NCBI GenBank assembly: GCA_023014485.1
Contig: JAJOZX010000918.1
Span: 941,501-1,005,500 of the forward strand
Source of the DNA: Bathynomus jamesi
Taxonomy: Eukaryota; Arthropoda; Malacostraca; Isopoda; Cirolanidae
Direction of reading: 5' to 3'
Length of the DNA stretch: 64,000 nucleotides
In this document: piece after piece, positions 54,824 to 64,000 of the stretch
Layout: every line of letters starts with the position of its first letter
Numbering within the stretch: position 1 is the stretch's first letter
Translations under genes and position numbers: made by a program
The notes under the pieces: model-generated
Seen by the model: only the letters and a program-made list of their open reading frames with translations
The model's database searches: none
Told to the model about the DNA's origin: nothing

Positions 54824-55030
54824 GCTGGGCACTTGCGGTTTTTTTTGCGGTACTGCGGTACTGCGGTACTACCGCACTACCAAACCGGTACCGCATAACG
54901 CAGTACCGCAAAGGATCGCTGAAAGTACAGCCTGTACTTTCAGCGATCCTTTGCGGTACTGCGTTATGCGGTACCGGTTTGGTAGTGCGGTAGTACCGCA
55001 GTACCGCAAAAAAAACCGCAAGTGCCCAGC
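54824..55030. mobile_element. Near-perfect foldback with GCGGTAC-rich arms
   Basis: A 207-bp palindrome with about 100-bp arms from GCTGGGCACTTGCGG through repeated TGCGGTACTGCGGTAC to a TACAGCCTGTA centre. Arm identity is almost complete. (TA)n lies on both sides. The superfamily is unclear. The iterated subterminal motif resembles the hAT elements in this window. Confidence 0.8.
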
Positions 55031-55121
55031 TTTGTATATATATATATATATATTGCTCCTATCAGCCATGCTTGCTCATAGCTATATCCCTGCAGAGTTC
55101 ATGAGGGTATATATCTTGCCC

Positions 55122-55926
55122 CAGTGGTGAGCCTGGACCCGGTTCGCACCGGTTCGCGCGAACCGGTTGTTAAAATCTTTTTGAAAATAAGAACCGGTTG
55201 TTAACTTTTTTGCTGGACGCTGAAGAGAGCTCTCAGAAGCAGAAAGAGGTTTTTCGGTGATGAATATTATTTGTAGTGATAGAAGAGCAAGTTTAACAAC
55301 TAAACACATATCATGCTTTATGATCACCAATTTGTTGGGGAAACCATTAAGCTTCTGGAACCCGTTAACATATGTCAAATCATGGATGAGAAGTCATCGA
55401 TCCGCTTTAGATACCAGAGTTCGTGTATCCAAAACGACAGTTTACGGAGAAAACCAAGAAGCCATTTGGAAATTATTAACGTAACAAGTAATAATAAGGT
55501 ACGTAAAAATTTTAAATTTAAAAAAAAAATTTAAAAGCATAGAGTACTGATATTTATGTTTTGCCTAATAATTCATTATTGCTAAAGTTGACTGAGCAAT
55601 TTAATTTTAACTATGTAGATAATATGATTCATCGGTTTTTATTAAATAATTCTTCTTTTCTGATTTCATTAGAAACGTCTATTTCTCTAATTAACTATAC
55701 TAATTAATTGTCATGCAGTTATTAATACCTAGCTGAATCATAAAATGCAGACACTTGAAAAAGGCAAATAGCGAGATAATTAATTTAATTAAAATTGCGA
55801 AAGGGTGGGGTGGGAACGGTTGTCAATTTTTTATTGCCGAATTCAGAATTTTTTATACAGAACCCGGTGGTTAAAATTTTGGCAGCTTAGCGAACCGGTT
55901 GTTAAAATTTTGGCAGCTCACCACTG
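55122..55926. mobile_element. 805-bp non-autonomous hAT with AACCGGTT-rich ends
   Basis: Ends CAGTGGTGAGC on both sides. A perfect 8-bp duplication TCTTGCCC lies at 55114-55121 and 55927-55934. Both ends contain repeated GAACCGGTTGTTAAAAT units. No transposase was recognised inside. Confidence 0.93.
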
Positions 55927-56858
55927 TCTTGCCCCTGGTCAAAAATAAGTACGGAGACATTCTGTCCAGCAATAATTACAGACCTATTGCTGTCGCTTCC
56001 TGCTTCTCGAAACTACTAGAAAAACTCTTGTTACTCCGATTAAATGATTTCCTATGGACATCTCCTAATCAGTTTGGCTTTAAAAGGTCCCACTCAACTG
56101 ACCTGTGTATCTATGTACTTAAAGAAACAATATCTAAATACATTGACAGTAATTCAACTATTTATAGCTGTTTCCTAGATATAAGTAAAACATATGATAG
56201 GGTGAACCACAATATTTTATTTGCAAAACTAGAAGACAGGAAGGTTCCCATGTACATATTAAATTTATTGAAATTTTGGTATTCCCACCAATCTTTCACT
56301 GTTAGGTGGGGCAATGTACTATCCGAGTGTTTTGGCTCCTCTTGCGAGGTGAGACAAGGCTCCTTGCTCTCCCCTATGCTGTTTGATGTGTATATTGACG
56401 GATTAATTGCTTCACTTAATGAGGCAACAGTGGGATGTTGTATAGATAACAAGATAACACAAGGATAAATAACTTAGTTTATGCCGATGATATGGTGTTA
56501 ATTAATAAGTCCCTCTGTTAAAGGTCTGGATCGACTCTGTTAAAGGTCTGGATCGGCGAAGTGTATTCGCAGAAACATGATATTCTTTTTAATGTTACAA
56601 AAACTAGGGTTATGCAATTTCATCCTAAAAGCTGTAATCAGCCAGCTGATATAAGGTTTAAAATGAATGGTGAAGTAATTGAGGAAGTACAAGAGTTTAA
56701 GTATTTGGGTCAAACTATTACCAGCTCCTTGAGTGATGACTCGGATATACGAAAACAATCTCGAAGCCTGTGTGCTAAAGCGAATATGACTATAAGGAAC
56801 TTTCGATTCTGTACAAGTGAAGCTAAAGACACTCTTTTTCGTACTTTCTGCAGTAATA

Positions 56859-57828
56859 CGAGGGTAATTCAATAAGTATCCGCACTTCTATTTTCACAAT
56901 TTTATTTTTACATCTGATAGATTATAAACACATCACTTCTCAACATAGTCTCCCTGTTTCTCAATACACTTAGTCCAGCGATCTTCAAGCTTCCTAATGC
57001 CATCACAAAAGAATGTTTTTGGCTGTGTGCGTAGCCAGTCATGCACCGCCTCCTTCAGGTTATCATCGCCTTGGAATCGCTGACCTCTCAAAGCGTCTTT
57101 TAGTGGTCCAAACATGTAAAAATCCAAAGGTGTCAGGTCTGGACTGTAGGCTGGATGATCGAGAACTTCAAATTTAAGTTCTTGAATGCATTTTCTAGTC
57201 TGTGCAGCGGTATGAGGGCGCGCATTGTCGTGTAACAAAATAACGCCTTCAGACAATCTCCCTCTCCGTTTTGTGCGAATTGTTTGCTTTAACTTATTCC
57301 GAAGCATGTCAGAATACGATGCACTTGTTACTGTAGTTCCACGCTCTAGATAATGTTCAAGGATAGGGCCTCATGAATCCCAAAACAGTGTTAGCATAAC
57401 TTTACCTGCTGACGGCTGCGCTTTGAACTTCCTTGCAACGGGAGATGTTGGATGCTTCCATTGCATGCTCTGTCGTTTGCGTTCTGGTTCATAGTGAAGG
57501 ATCCAGGTTTCATCTCCAGTGATAATGCGCTCCAAAAAATTTTCATCTTCATTTACCTTCGGATTTTTACCTGTTTGGACCACTAAAAGACGCTTTGGAA
57601 GGTCAACGATTCCAAGGCGATGATGACCTGAAGGAGGCGGTGCATGACTGGCTACGCACACAGCCAAAAACATTCTTTTGTGATGGCATTAGAAAGCTTG
57701 AAGATCGCTGGACTAATTGTATTGAGAATCAGGGAGACTATGTTGAGAAGTGATGTGTTTATAATCTATCAGATGTGAAAATAAAATTGTGAAAATAAAA
57801 AGTGCGGATACTTATTGAATTACCCTCG
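56859..57828 (-). mobile_element. mariner element with two 3' ends
   Basis: TA duplicated on both sides (56857-56858 and 57829-57830). Termini CGAGGGTAATTCAATAAGT in inverted orientation. About 240 bp at the right end is an inverted copy of the left end, including the transposase C-terminus (RGQRFQGDDNLKEAVHDWL and IRKLEDRW appear twice). The parental 5' end and N-terminal coding region are missing. Confidence 0.88.
56933..57673 (-). pseudogene. mariner transposase, frameshifted, N-terminus replaced
   Basis: From 57673 the frame reads HHRLGIVDLPKRLLVVQTGK, then ERIITGDETWILHYEPE (first catalytic Asp, mariner signature). After a shift near 57370 it continues GVILLHDNARPHTAAQT (second Asp) and HPAYSPDLTPLDFYMFGPLK (third Asp), then the C-terminus. 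The upstream part is the inverted duplicate of the C-terminal region, so no start codon or DNA-binding domain exists. Confidence 0.88.
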
Positions 57829-58266
57829 TATATACGGACAGTAACTGTGGGTGAATTATAAAAAACGTTCTGGCAGAACCCTAAATTTGCTGTACAACAG
57901 GTCTTTTAGACTCTCACATAAATTACCCCCGAGATGCTCAGCTTCTCAAATGTTTGCTACCCGCAATGTCCCGAGCTTCTCGGAGGTAACAAGACGTGCT
58001 CAACACAGTCTAATGCAAAGAATTAAAAAATCAACCAACCTGATCATCCAAGCTATCCATGAGTCCTGCCATTTATCCTCTAAGCTATGGACTTCTTGGT
58101 ACGAAAACGTCTGTCTGTAGCTCCACTTAACTTCGACATTACAGTATTATTTCTAATCAATTGCATATATTTCTATCCTTAGTATATGAACTGTCATTGT
58201 ATTAATAATATTTGTCATATAGACTATAGTCTGCCAATAAACCTTTTCATTTTCATTTTCATTTTC

Positions 58267-58316
<50 letters not shown>

Positions 58317-58328
58317 ATATATATATAT

Positions 58329-59453
58329 TAGTGATGGATCGAATAACCGCAACCGCAACCGCAACCGCACTACAACCGCACAAAATTCACAACCGCAACC
58401 GTAACCGCAACCGCCGTTCCATAAATGCGGTTGCGGTTGTAAAAGCTTAGTTAATTTTAATTTTAGGTTAATTAGAAATATTTCTTTTTTTAAAAAGAAA
58501 ATGATGGGTCTCCTTATGCGTGCTTAAACGTGACGTCATACGGCTGCCGTAGTAAAATTGGTTTAAACTGATTCTCCTGACTGATTCTCCTGAGCCAAGT
58601 TCTTCAAAGTCGTCACTACTGGACTCGATGAACGCATTTTTGAGTTCAAGCAGTGAAGAAGAAGAAAGTTCACCAAGGATCAACAAGAAGATGCGAGTTC
58701 TTCTAGACAACTATCACAAAGAAAAAAGAATTGCTCCCGACGATGATCCTCTTCAGTGGTGGAAAGATAACGAACTAAAATACAAAGAACTTGGCTGTAT
58801 TGCAAGAACATATCTTGCTTGCCCTTCAAGTAGCATTCCAAGCGAGCAGCTCTTCAGTGGAGCGGGAACGTTGTACGATGAGAGGCGTTGCCGCTTGAAA
58901 GGTGAAAATGCAGCAAAAATATTATTCTTGAAATTCACACTGCCTCGCATTAAGTTTGACATCAGTTTTTCAAATGAATAATAATCCATAACTTTCCAAT
59001 GGGTGGAGGCTGGGGAAAGTGGTAGGTGGGATGAACAGTGCGATGGGTCCTCGTCCCTCATCCTGGTAACACACTTAGTACAAAATATGGTTTTAATTAA
59101 TTTGACCTATTCTTTCATAATAGCTATATAAGTTTAGAATATACTTCATTTAAATAGTATTTATTTAGTAAATACCTTATGTTGAACACAAGTTTTGCAA
59201 CACACAAATAGCGGTAGCGGTGTATTGCAAAACTTGTGTTCAACATAAGGTATTTACTAAATAAATACTATTTAGTATATATTATGTACCAAGTGTGGCT
59301 AAATCGCACTATAGTGGCTAAATCCAGTTAATAATTACGCATTTTTCCTAGTATATGATAACCGCAACCGCAACCGCGGTTGGAAAAAATTCTACAACCG
59401 CAAACACAACCGCAACCGCGGTTGTGAAAAACCGACCACTCGATCCATCACTA
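58329..59453 (+). mobile_element. hAT with AACCGC-rich ends, unit 1
   Basis: Termini TAGTGATGGATCGA and, inverted, TAGTGATGGATCGA. Both subterminal regions consist of repeated AACCGC/GCGGTT. The interior has a C-terminal transposase frame (58628-58981) and a perfect palindrome of about 120 bp (about 59154-59274). (TA)n flanks hide the 8-bp duplication. Confidence 0.88.
58628..58981 (+). pseudogene. hAT C-terminal domain, unit 1
   Basis: A 117-codon frame, MNAFLSSSSEEEESSPRINK..., then DPLQWWKDNELKYKELGCIA and SSSIPSEQLFSGAGTLYDER, the hAT dimerisation block (W....YP.L...A....PSSS.PSE..FS.AG). Only the last part of a transposase. It is repeated in units 2 (60974-61327) and 3 (63279-63632) with one or two residue changes. 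Confidence 0.85.
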
Positions 59454-59471
59454 AATATATATATATATATA

Positions 59472-60139
59472 CAGGGTGTCTCAAAAGTCACTATCTATTT
59501 TGAAAAATAATGGGAATTACGAAAAACTGGTTTAAGACATGAAAATATATTTATTTCAAAGTAAGTGCCACAAAGAATTAGTGCTATTTATTTATCTGTC
59601 TCCACATGGCGACCATCAGTGTCTCTACAGAGCTCAAAGCGATAAGTTGTTTCCCGGAACACACTTTCCAGCATTTGAGGTGTTATTTTCTGAACTGCAT
59701 CGGTAATACGATTTCGAAGTTCGGCTACATCACTAATTCTTCTACCAGTGTACACCTTAGACTTAATGAAACCCCAGGCGAAAAAATCTAATGATGTTAA
59801 ATCAGGTGAACGTGCTGCCAATGGTTGTGTTCCTCCACGACCAATCCAGCGACCGGGGAAGCGTCTGTCAAGATAATCACGTACAATTATTGCATAATGG
59901 CACGGTGCTCCATCCTGCTGAAAAACTACTGTCAAGAATGCCATCTGTAAGAAGTTGAGGTTCGAGGAATTGTTCAAGCATGTCAAGATAAATTTATAAA
60001 TTACACAAAATTCGAAATAAACCAATTAACTTTTTTTAAATACACAAATTTGCACCAGAAGTACATATCTTTATGCCAGCATAGCATTTTTTAAAAAAAA
60101 ACATCTAATGTCACCGAAATAGATAGTGACTTTTCAGAC

Positions 60140-60144
<5 letters not shown>
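59472..60144 (-). mobile_element. Deleted Tc1/mariner, unit 1
   Basis: Termini CAGGGTGTCTCAAAAGTCAC and, inverted, AGGGTGTCTGAAAAGTCAC (about 30 bp). TA lies at the edges. It keeps a transposase fragment (59588-59945, minus) with VVFQQDGAPCHYAIIVRDYL and LAARSPDLTSLDFFAWGFIK. A frameshift near 59945 precedes residues LDMLEQFLEPQLLTDG. Confidence 0.85.
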
Positions 60145-60187
<43 letters not shown>

Positions 60188-60192
<5 letters not shown>

Positions 60193-60619
60193 GGACAGTA
60201 ACTGTGGGTGAATTATAAAAAACGTTCTGGCAGAACCCTAAATTTGCTGTACAACAGGTCTTTTAGACTCTCACATAAATTACCCCCGAGATGCTCAGCT
60301 TCTCAAATGTTTGCTACCCGCAATGTCCCGAGCTTCTCGGAGGTAACAAGACGTGCTCAACACAGTCTAATGCAAAGAATTAAAAAATCAACCAACCTGA
60401 TCATCCAAGCTATCCATGAGTCCTGCCATTTATCCTCTAAGCTATGGACTTCTTGGTACGAAAACGTCTGTCTGTAGCTCCACTTAACTTCGACATTACA
60501 GTATTATTTCTAATCAATTGCATATATTTCTATCCTTAGTATATGAACTGTCATTGTATTAATAATATTTGTCATATAGACTATAGTCTGCCAATAAACC
60601 TTTTCATTTTCATTTTCAT

Positions 60620-60625
<6 letters not shown>
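60188..60625 (+). repeat. LINE 3' end, unit 2
   Basis: Copy of 57831-58268 with the same 89-codon frame (60208-60477) and (CATTTT)n tail. Here it is preceded by (TA)n and not by the mariner. Confidence 0.92.
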
Positions 60626-60673
<48 letters not shown>

Positions 60674-60676
<3 letters not shown>

Positions 60677-61799
60677 TGATGGATCGAATAACCGCAACCG
60701 CAACCGCAACCGCACTACAACCGCACAAAAATTCACAACCGCAACCGTAACCGCAACCGCCGTTCCATAAATGCGGTTGCGGTTGTAAAAGCTTAGTTAA
60801 TTTTAATTTTAGGTTAATTAGAAATATTTCTTTTTTTAAAAAGAAAATGATGGGTCTCCTTATGCGTGCTTAAACGTGACGTCATACGGCTGCCGTAGTA
60901 AAATTGGTTTAAACTGATTCTCCTGACTGATTCTCCTGAGCCAAGTTCTTCAAAGTCGTCACTACTGGACTCGATGAACGCATTTTTGAGTTCAAGCAGT
61001 GAAGAAGAAGAAAGTTCACCAAGGATCAACAAGAAGATGCGAGTTCTTCTAGACAACTATCACAAAGAAAAAAGAATTGCTCCCGACGATGATCCTCTTC
61101 AGTGGTGGAAAGATAACGAACTAAAATACAAAGAACTTGGCTGTATTGCAAGAACATATCTTGCTTGCCCTTCAAGTAGCATTCCAAGCGAGCAGCTCTT
61201 CAGTGGAGCGGGAACGTTGTACGATGAGAGGCGTTGCCCCTTGAAAGGTGAAAATGCAGCAAAAATATTATTCTTGAAATTCACACTGCCTGTCATTAAG
61301 TTTGACATCAGTTTTTCAAATGAATAATAATCTATAACTTTCCAATGGGTGGAGGCTGGGGAAAGTGGTAGGTGGGATGAACAGTGCGATGGGTCCTCGT
61401 CCCTCATCCTGGTAACACACTTAGTGCAAAATATGGTTTTAATTAATTTGACCTATTCTTTCATAATAGCTATATAAGTTTAGAATATACTTCATTTAAA
61501 TAGTATTTATTTAGTAAATACCTTATGTTGAACACAAGTTTTGCAACACACAAATAGCGGTAGCGGTGTATTGCAAAACTTGTGTTCAACATAAGGTATT
61601 TACTAAATAAATACTATTTAGTATATATTATGTACCAAGTGTGGCTAAATCGCACTATAGTGGCTAAATCCAGTTAATAATTACGCATTTTTCCTAGTAT
61701 ATGATAACCGCAACCGCAACCGCGGTTGGAAAAAATTCTACAACCGCAAACACAACCGCAACCGCGGTTGTGAAAAACCGACCACTCGATCCATCACTA
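60674..61799 (+). mobile_element. hAT with AACCGC-rich ends, unit 2
   Basis: Same element as in unit 1 with one extra A in the left terminal region and a few substitutions. In the C-terminal frame at 60974-61327, the unit 1 residues RR-C-R-L read RR-C-P-L here. Confidence 0.88.
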
Positions 61800-61815
61800 A
61801 ATATATATATATATA

Positions 61816-62484
61816 CAGGGTGTCTCAAAAGTCACTATCTATTTTGAAAAATAATGGGAATTACGAAAAACTGGTTTAAGACATGAAAAATATATTTATT
61901 TCAAAGTAAGTGCCACAAAGAATTAGTGCTATTTATTTATCTGTCTCCACATGGCGACCATCAGTGTCTCTACAGAGCTCAAAGCGATAAGTTGTTTCCC
62001 GGAACACACTTTCCAGCATTTGAGGTGTTATTTTCTGAACTGCATCGGTAATACGATTTCGAAGTTCGGCTACATCACTAATTCTTCTACCAGTGTACAC
62101 CTTAGACTTAATGAAACCCCAGGCGAAAAAATCTAATGATGTTAAATCAGGTGAACGTGCTGCCAATGGTTGTGTTCCTCCACGACCAATCCAGCGACCG
62201 GGGAAGCGTCTGTCAAGATAATCACGTACAATTATTGCATAATGGCACGGTGCTCCATCCTGCTGAAAAACTACTGTCAAGAATGCCATCTGTAAGAAGT
62301 TGAGGTTCGAGGAATTGTTCAAGCATGTCAAGATAAATTTATAAATTACACAAAATTCGAAATAAACCAATTAACTTTTTTTAAATACACAAATTTGCAC
62401 CAGAATTACATATCTTTATGCCAGCATAGCATTTTTTAAAAAAAAACATCTAATGTCACCGAAATAGATAGTGACTTTTCAGAC

Positions 62485-62489
<5 letters not shown>
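61816..62489 (-). mobile_element. Deleted Tc1/mariner, unit 2
   Basis: Same as 59472-60144, with one base inserted near 61888. The transposase fragment is at 61933-62290. Confidence 0.85.
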
Positions 62490-62514
<25 letters not shown>

Positions 62515-62519
<5 letters not shown>

Positions 62520-62946
62520 GGACAGTAACTGTGGGTGAATTATAAAAAACGTTCTGGCAGAACCCTAAATTTGCTGTACAACAGGTCTTTTAGACTCTCA
62601 CATAAATTACCCCCGAGATGCTCAGCTTCTCAAATGTTTGCTACCCGCAATGTCCCGAGCTTCTCGGAGGTAACAAGACGTGCTCAACACAGTCTAATGC
62701 AAAGAATTAAAAAATCAACCAACCTGATCATCCAAGCTATCCATGAGTCCTGCCATTTATCCTCTAAGCTATGGACTTCTTGGTACGAAAACGTCTGTCT
62801 GTAGCTCCACTTAACTTCGACATTACAGTATTATTTCTAATCAATTGCATATATTTCTATCCTTAGTATATGAACTGTCATTGTATTAATAATATTTGTC
62901 ATATAGACTATAGTCTGCCAATAAACCTTTTCATTTTCATTTTCAT

Positions 62947-62951
<5 letters not shown>
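62515..62951 (+). repeat. LINE 3' end, unit 3
   Basis: Third copy of the LINE tail with the same frame (62535-62804), again preceded by (TA)n. Confidence 0.92.
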
Positions 62952-63008
<57 letters not shown>

Positions 63009-63011
<3 letters not shown>

Positions 63012-64000
63012 TGATGGATCGAATAACCGCAACCGCACTACAACCGCAACCGTAACCGCAACCGCCGTTCCATAAATGCGGTTGCGGTTGTAAAAGCTTA
63101 GTTAATTTTAATTTTAGGTTAATTAGAAATATTTCTTTTTTTAAAAAGAAAATGATGGGTCTCCTTATGCGTGCTTAAACGTGACGTCATACGGCTGCCG
63201 TAGTAAAATTGGTTTAAACTGATTCTCCTGACTGATTCTCCTGAGCCAAGTTCTTCAAAGTCGTCACTACTGGACTCGATGAACGCATTTTTGAGTTCAA
63301 GCAGTGAAGAAGAAGAAAGTTCACCAAGGATCAACAAGAAGATGCGAGTTCTTCTAGACAACTATCACAAAGAAAAAAGAATTGCTCCCGACGATGATCC
63401 TCTTCAGTGGTGGAAAGATAACGAACTAAAATACAAAGAACTTGGCTGTATTGCAAGAACATATCTTGCTTGCCCTTCAAGTAGCATTCCAAGCGAGCAG
63501 CTCTTCAGTGGAGCGGGAACGTTGTACGATGAGAGGCGTTGCCGCTTGAAAGGTGAAAATGCAGCAAAAATATTATTCTTGAAATTCACACTGCCTGTCA
63601 TTAAGTTTGACATCAGTTTTTCAAATGAATAATAATCCATAACTTTCCAATGGGTGGAGGCTGGGGAAAGTGGTAGGTGGGATGAACAGTGCGATGGGTC
63701 CTTGTCCCTCATCCTGGTAACACACTTAGTGCAAAATATGGTTTTAATTAATTTGACCTATTCTTTCATAATAGCTATATAAGTTTAGAATATACTTCAT
63801 TTAAATAGTATTTATTTAGTAAATACCTTATGTTGAACACAAGTTTTGCAACACACAAATAGCGGTAGCGGTGTATTGCAAAACTTGTGTTCAACATAAG
63901 GTATTTACTAAATAAATACTATTTAGTATATATTATGTACCAAGTGTGGCTAAATCGCACTATAGTGGCTAAATCCAGTTAATAATTACGCATTTTTCCT
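63009..64000 (+). mobile_element. hAT with AACCGC-rich ends, unit 3, cut by window end
   Basis: Same element with a shorter left AACCGC block. The C-terminal frame is at 63279-63632. The window ends before its right terminus. Confidence 0.88.

Larger units (their letters stand above)
55053..58268 (+). pseudogene. CR1/L2-like LINE, split by a hAT and a mariner
   Basis: Coding begins right after (TA)n with LLLSAMLAHSYIPAEFMRVY. It is interrupted by a hAT (55122-55926) and continues LPLVKNKYGDILSSNNYRPI, NQFGFKRSHSTDLC, FLDISKTYDRVNH and CEVRQGSLLSPMLF. After a frameshift near 56455 comes NNLVYADDMVLINK (catalytic YADD), then a 20-base tandem duplication at 56517-56556, IEEVQEFKYLGQTI and RTFCSN. 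A mariner (56859-57828) splits it there. The last part (57829-58268) reads VNYKKRSGRTLNLLYNRSFR and PPRCSASQMFATRNVPSF and ends in (CATTTT)n and (TA)n. The endonuclease is missing. Confidence 0.85.
57831..64000 (+). repeat. Tandem array of about 2.35-kb composite transposon units
   Basis: ACGGACAGTAACTG recurs at 57834, 60191 and 62518 (periods 2357 and 2327). Each unit contains, in order, a LINE 3' end, (TA)n, a hAT with AACCGC-rich ends, (TA)n, a mariner relic and (TA)n. Units differ at a few percent or fewer of positions and mostly in TA length. The third unit runs off the window inside the hAT. The left edge coincides with the TA next to the mariner at 57828. Confidence 0.95.

Noticed and set aside
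1..64000. CRISPR arrays, operons or prokaryotic features
   Set aside because: Introns, LINEs, SINEs and arthropod-type repeats show a eukaryotic genome. The direct repeats here are minisatellites or transposon arrays without unique spacers.

Overview
The window is eukaryotic, AT-rich and gene-poor, and consists mostly of transposable elements and simple repeats. TTAGG-type repeats point to an arthropod. The non-LTR retrotransposon at 52405-54565 resembles reverse transcriptases I associate with decapod crustacean genomes. A crustacean is my best guess, but this comes from remembered similarity and was not searched.

Only one host gene family is clear: two copies of a POT/PTR2 proton-coupled peptide transporter (SLC15 family), both on the minus strand. 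Copy 2 (52154..49515) has four coding exons that join in frame to 687 codons and looks intact. Copy 1 has exon 1 at 11886..11599 and the rest at 3654..1645. It has the same exon layout but several frameshifts and a damaged acceptor, so it is a pseudogene. Its first intron has grown to about 8 kb and holds an intact-looking hAT-like transposon. The duplicated block includes 3' flanking DNA (about 865-1130 and 48496-48770).

Layout. 1-12 kb: POT copy 1, with a 748-codon hAT-like transposase (6306-8552), LINE remnants and small terminal-inverted-repeat elements. 12-22 kb: short inverted-repeat elements, tRNA-derived SINEs, a Mutator-like foldback element with a FLYWCH-like ORF in each arm, and a Penelope-type terminal hairpin with a hammerhead-like core. 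22-34 kb: two Penelope-like elements with GIY-YIG domains, a second hAT-like element of the 6-kb type (frameshifted), and a minus-strand LINE split by a hAT and a Mutator-like foldback. 34-45 kb: dimeric tRNA SINEs (one split by a small hAT), a Tigger/pogo element, a possible solo LTR, a 450-bp tandem repeat and another LINE. 45-55 kb: transposon debris, a mariner relic, POT copy 2 and a LINE. 55-64 kb: a LINE interrupted by a hAT and a mariner, running into a tandem array of about 2.35-kb composite units that continues past the right edge.

Many element boundaries could be fixed by target-site duplications visible in the sequence: 8 bp for hAT, 9 bp for Mutator-like, TA for Tc1/mariner/pogo and TTAA for piggyBac. 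Recurring themes are (TA)n arrays at element edges, elements whose two ends derive from the same parental end, and element termini packed with short iterated motifs. No rRNA, CRISPR or bacterial-type operon was seen.
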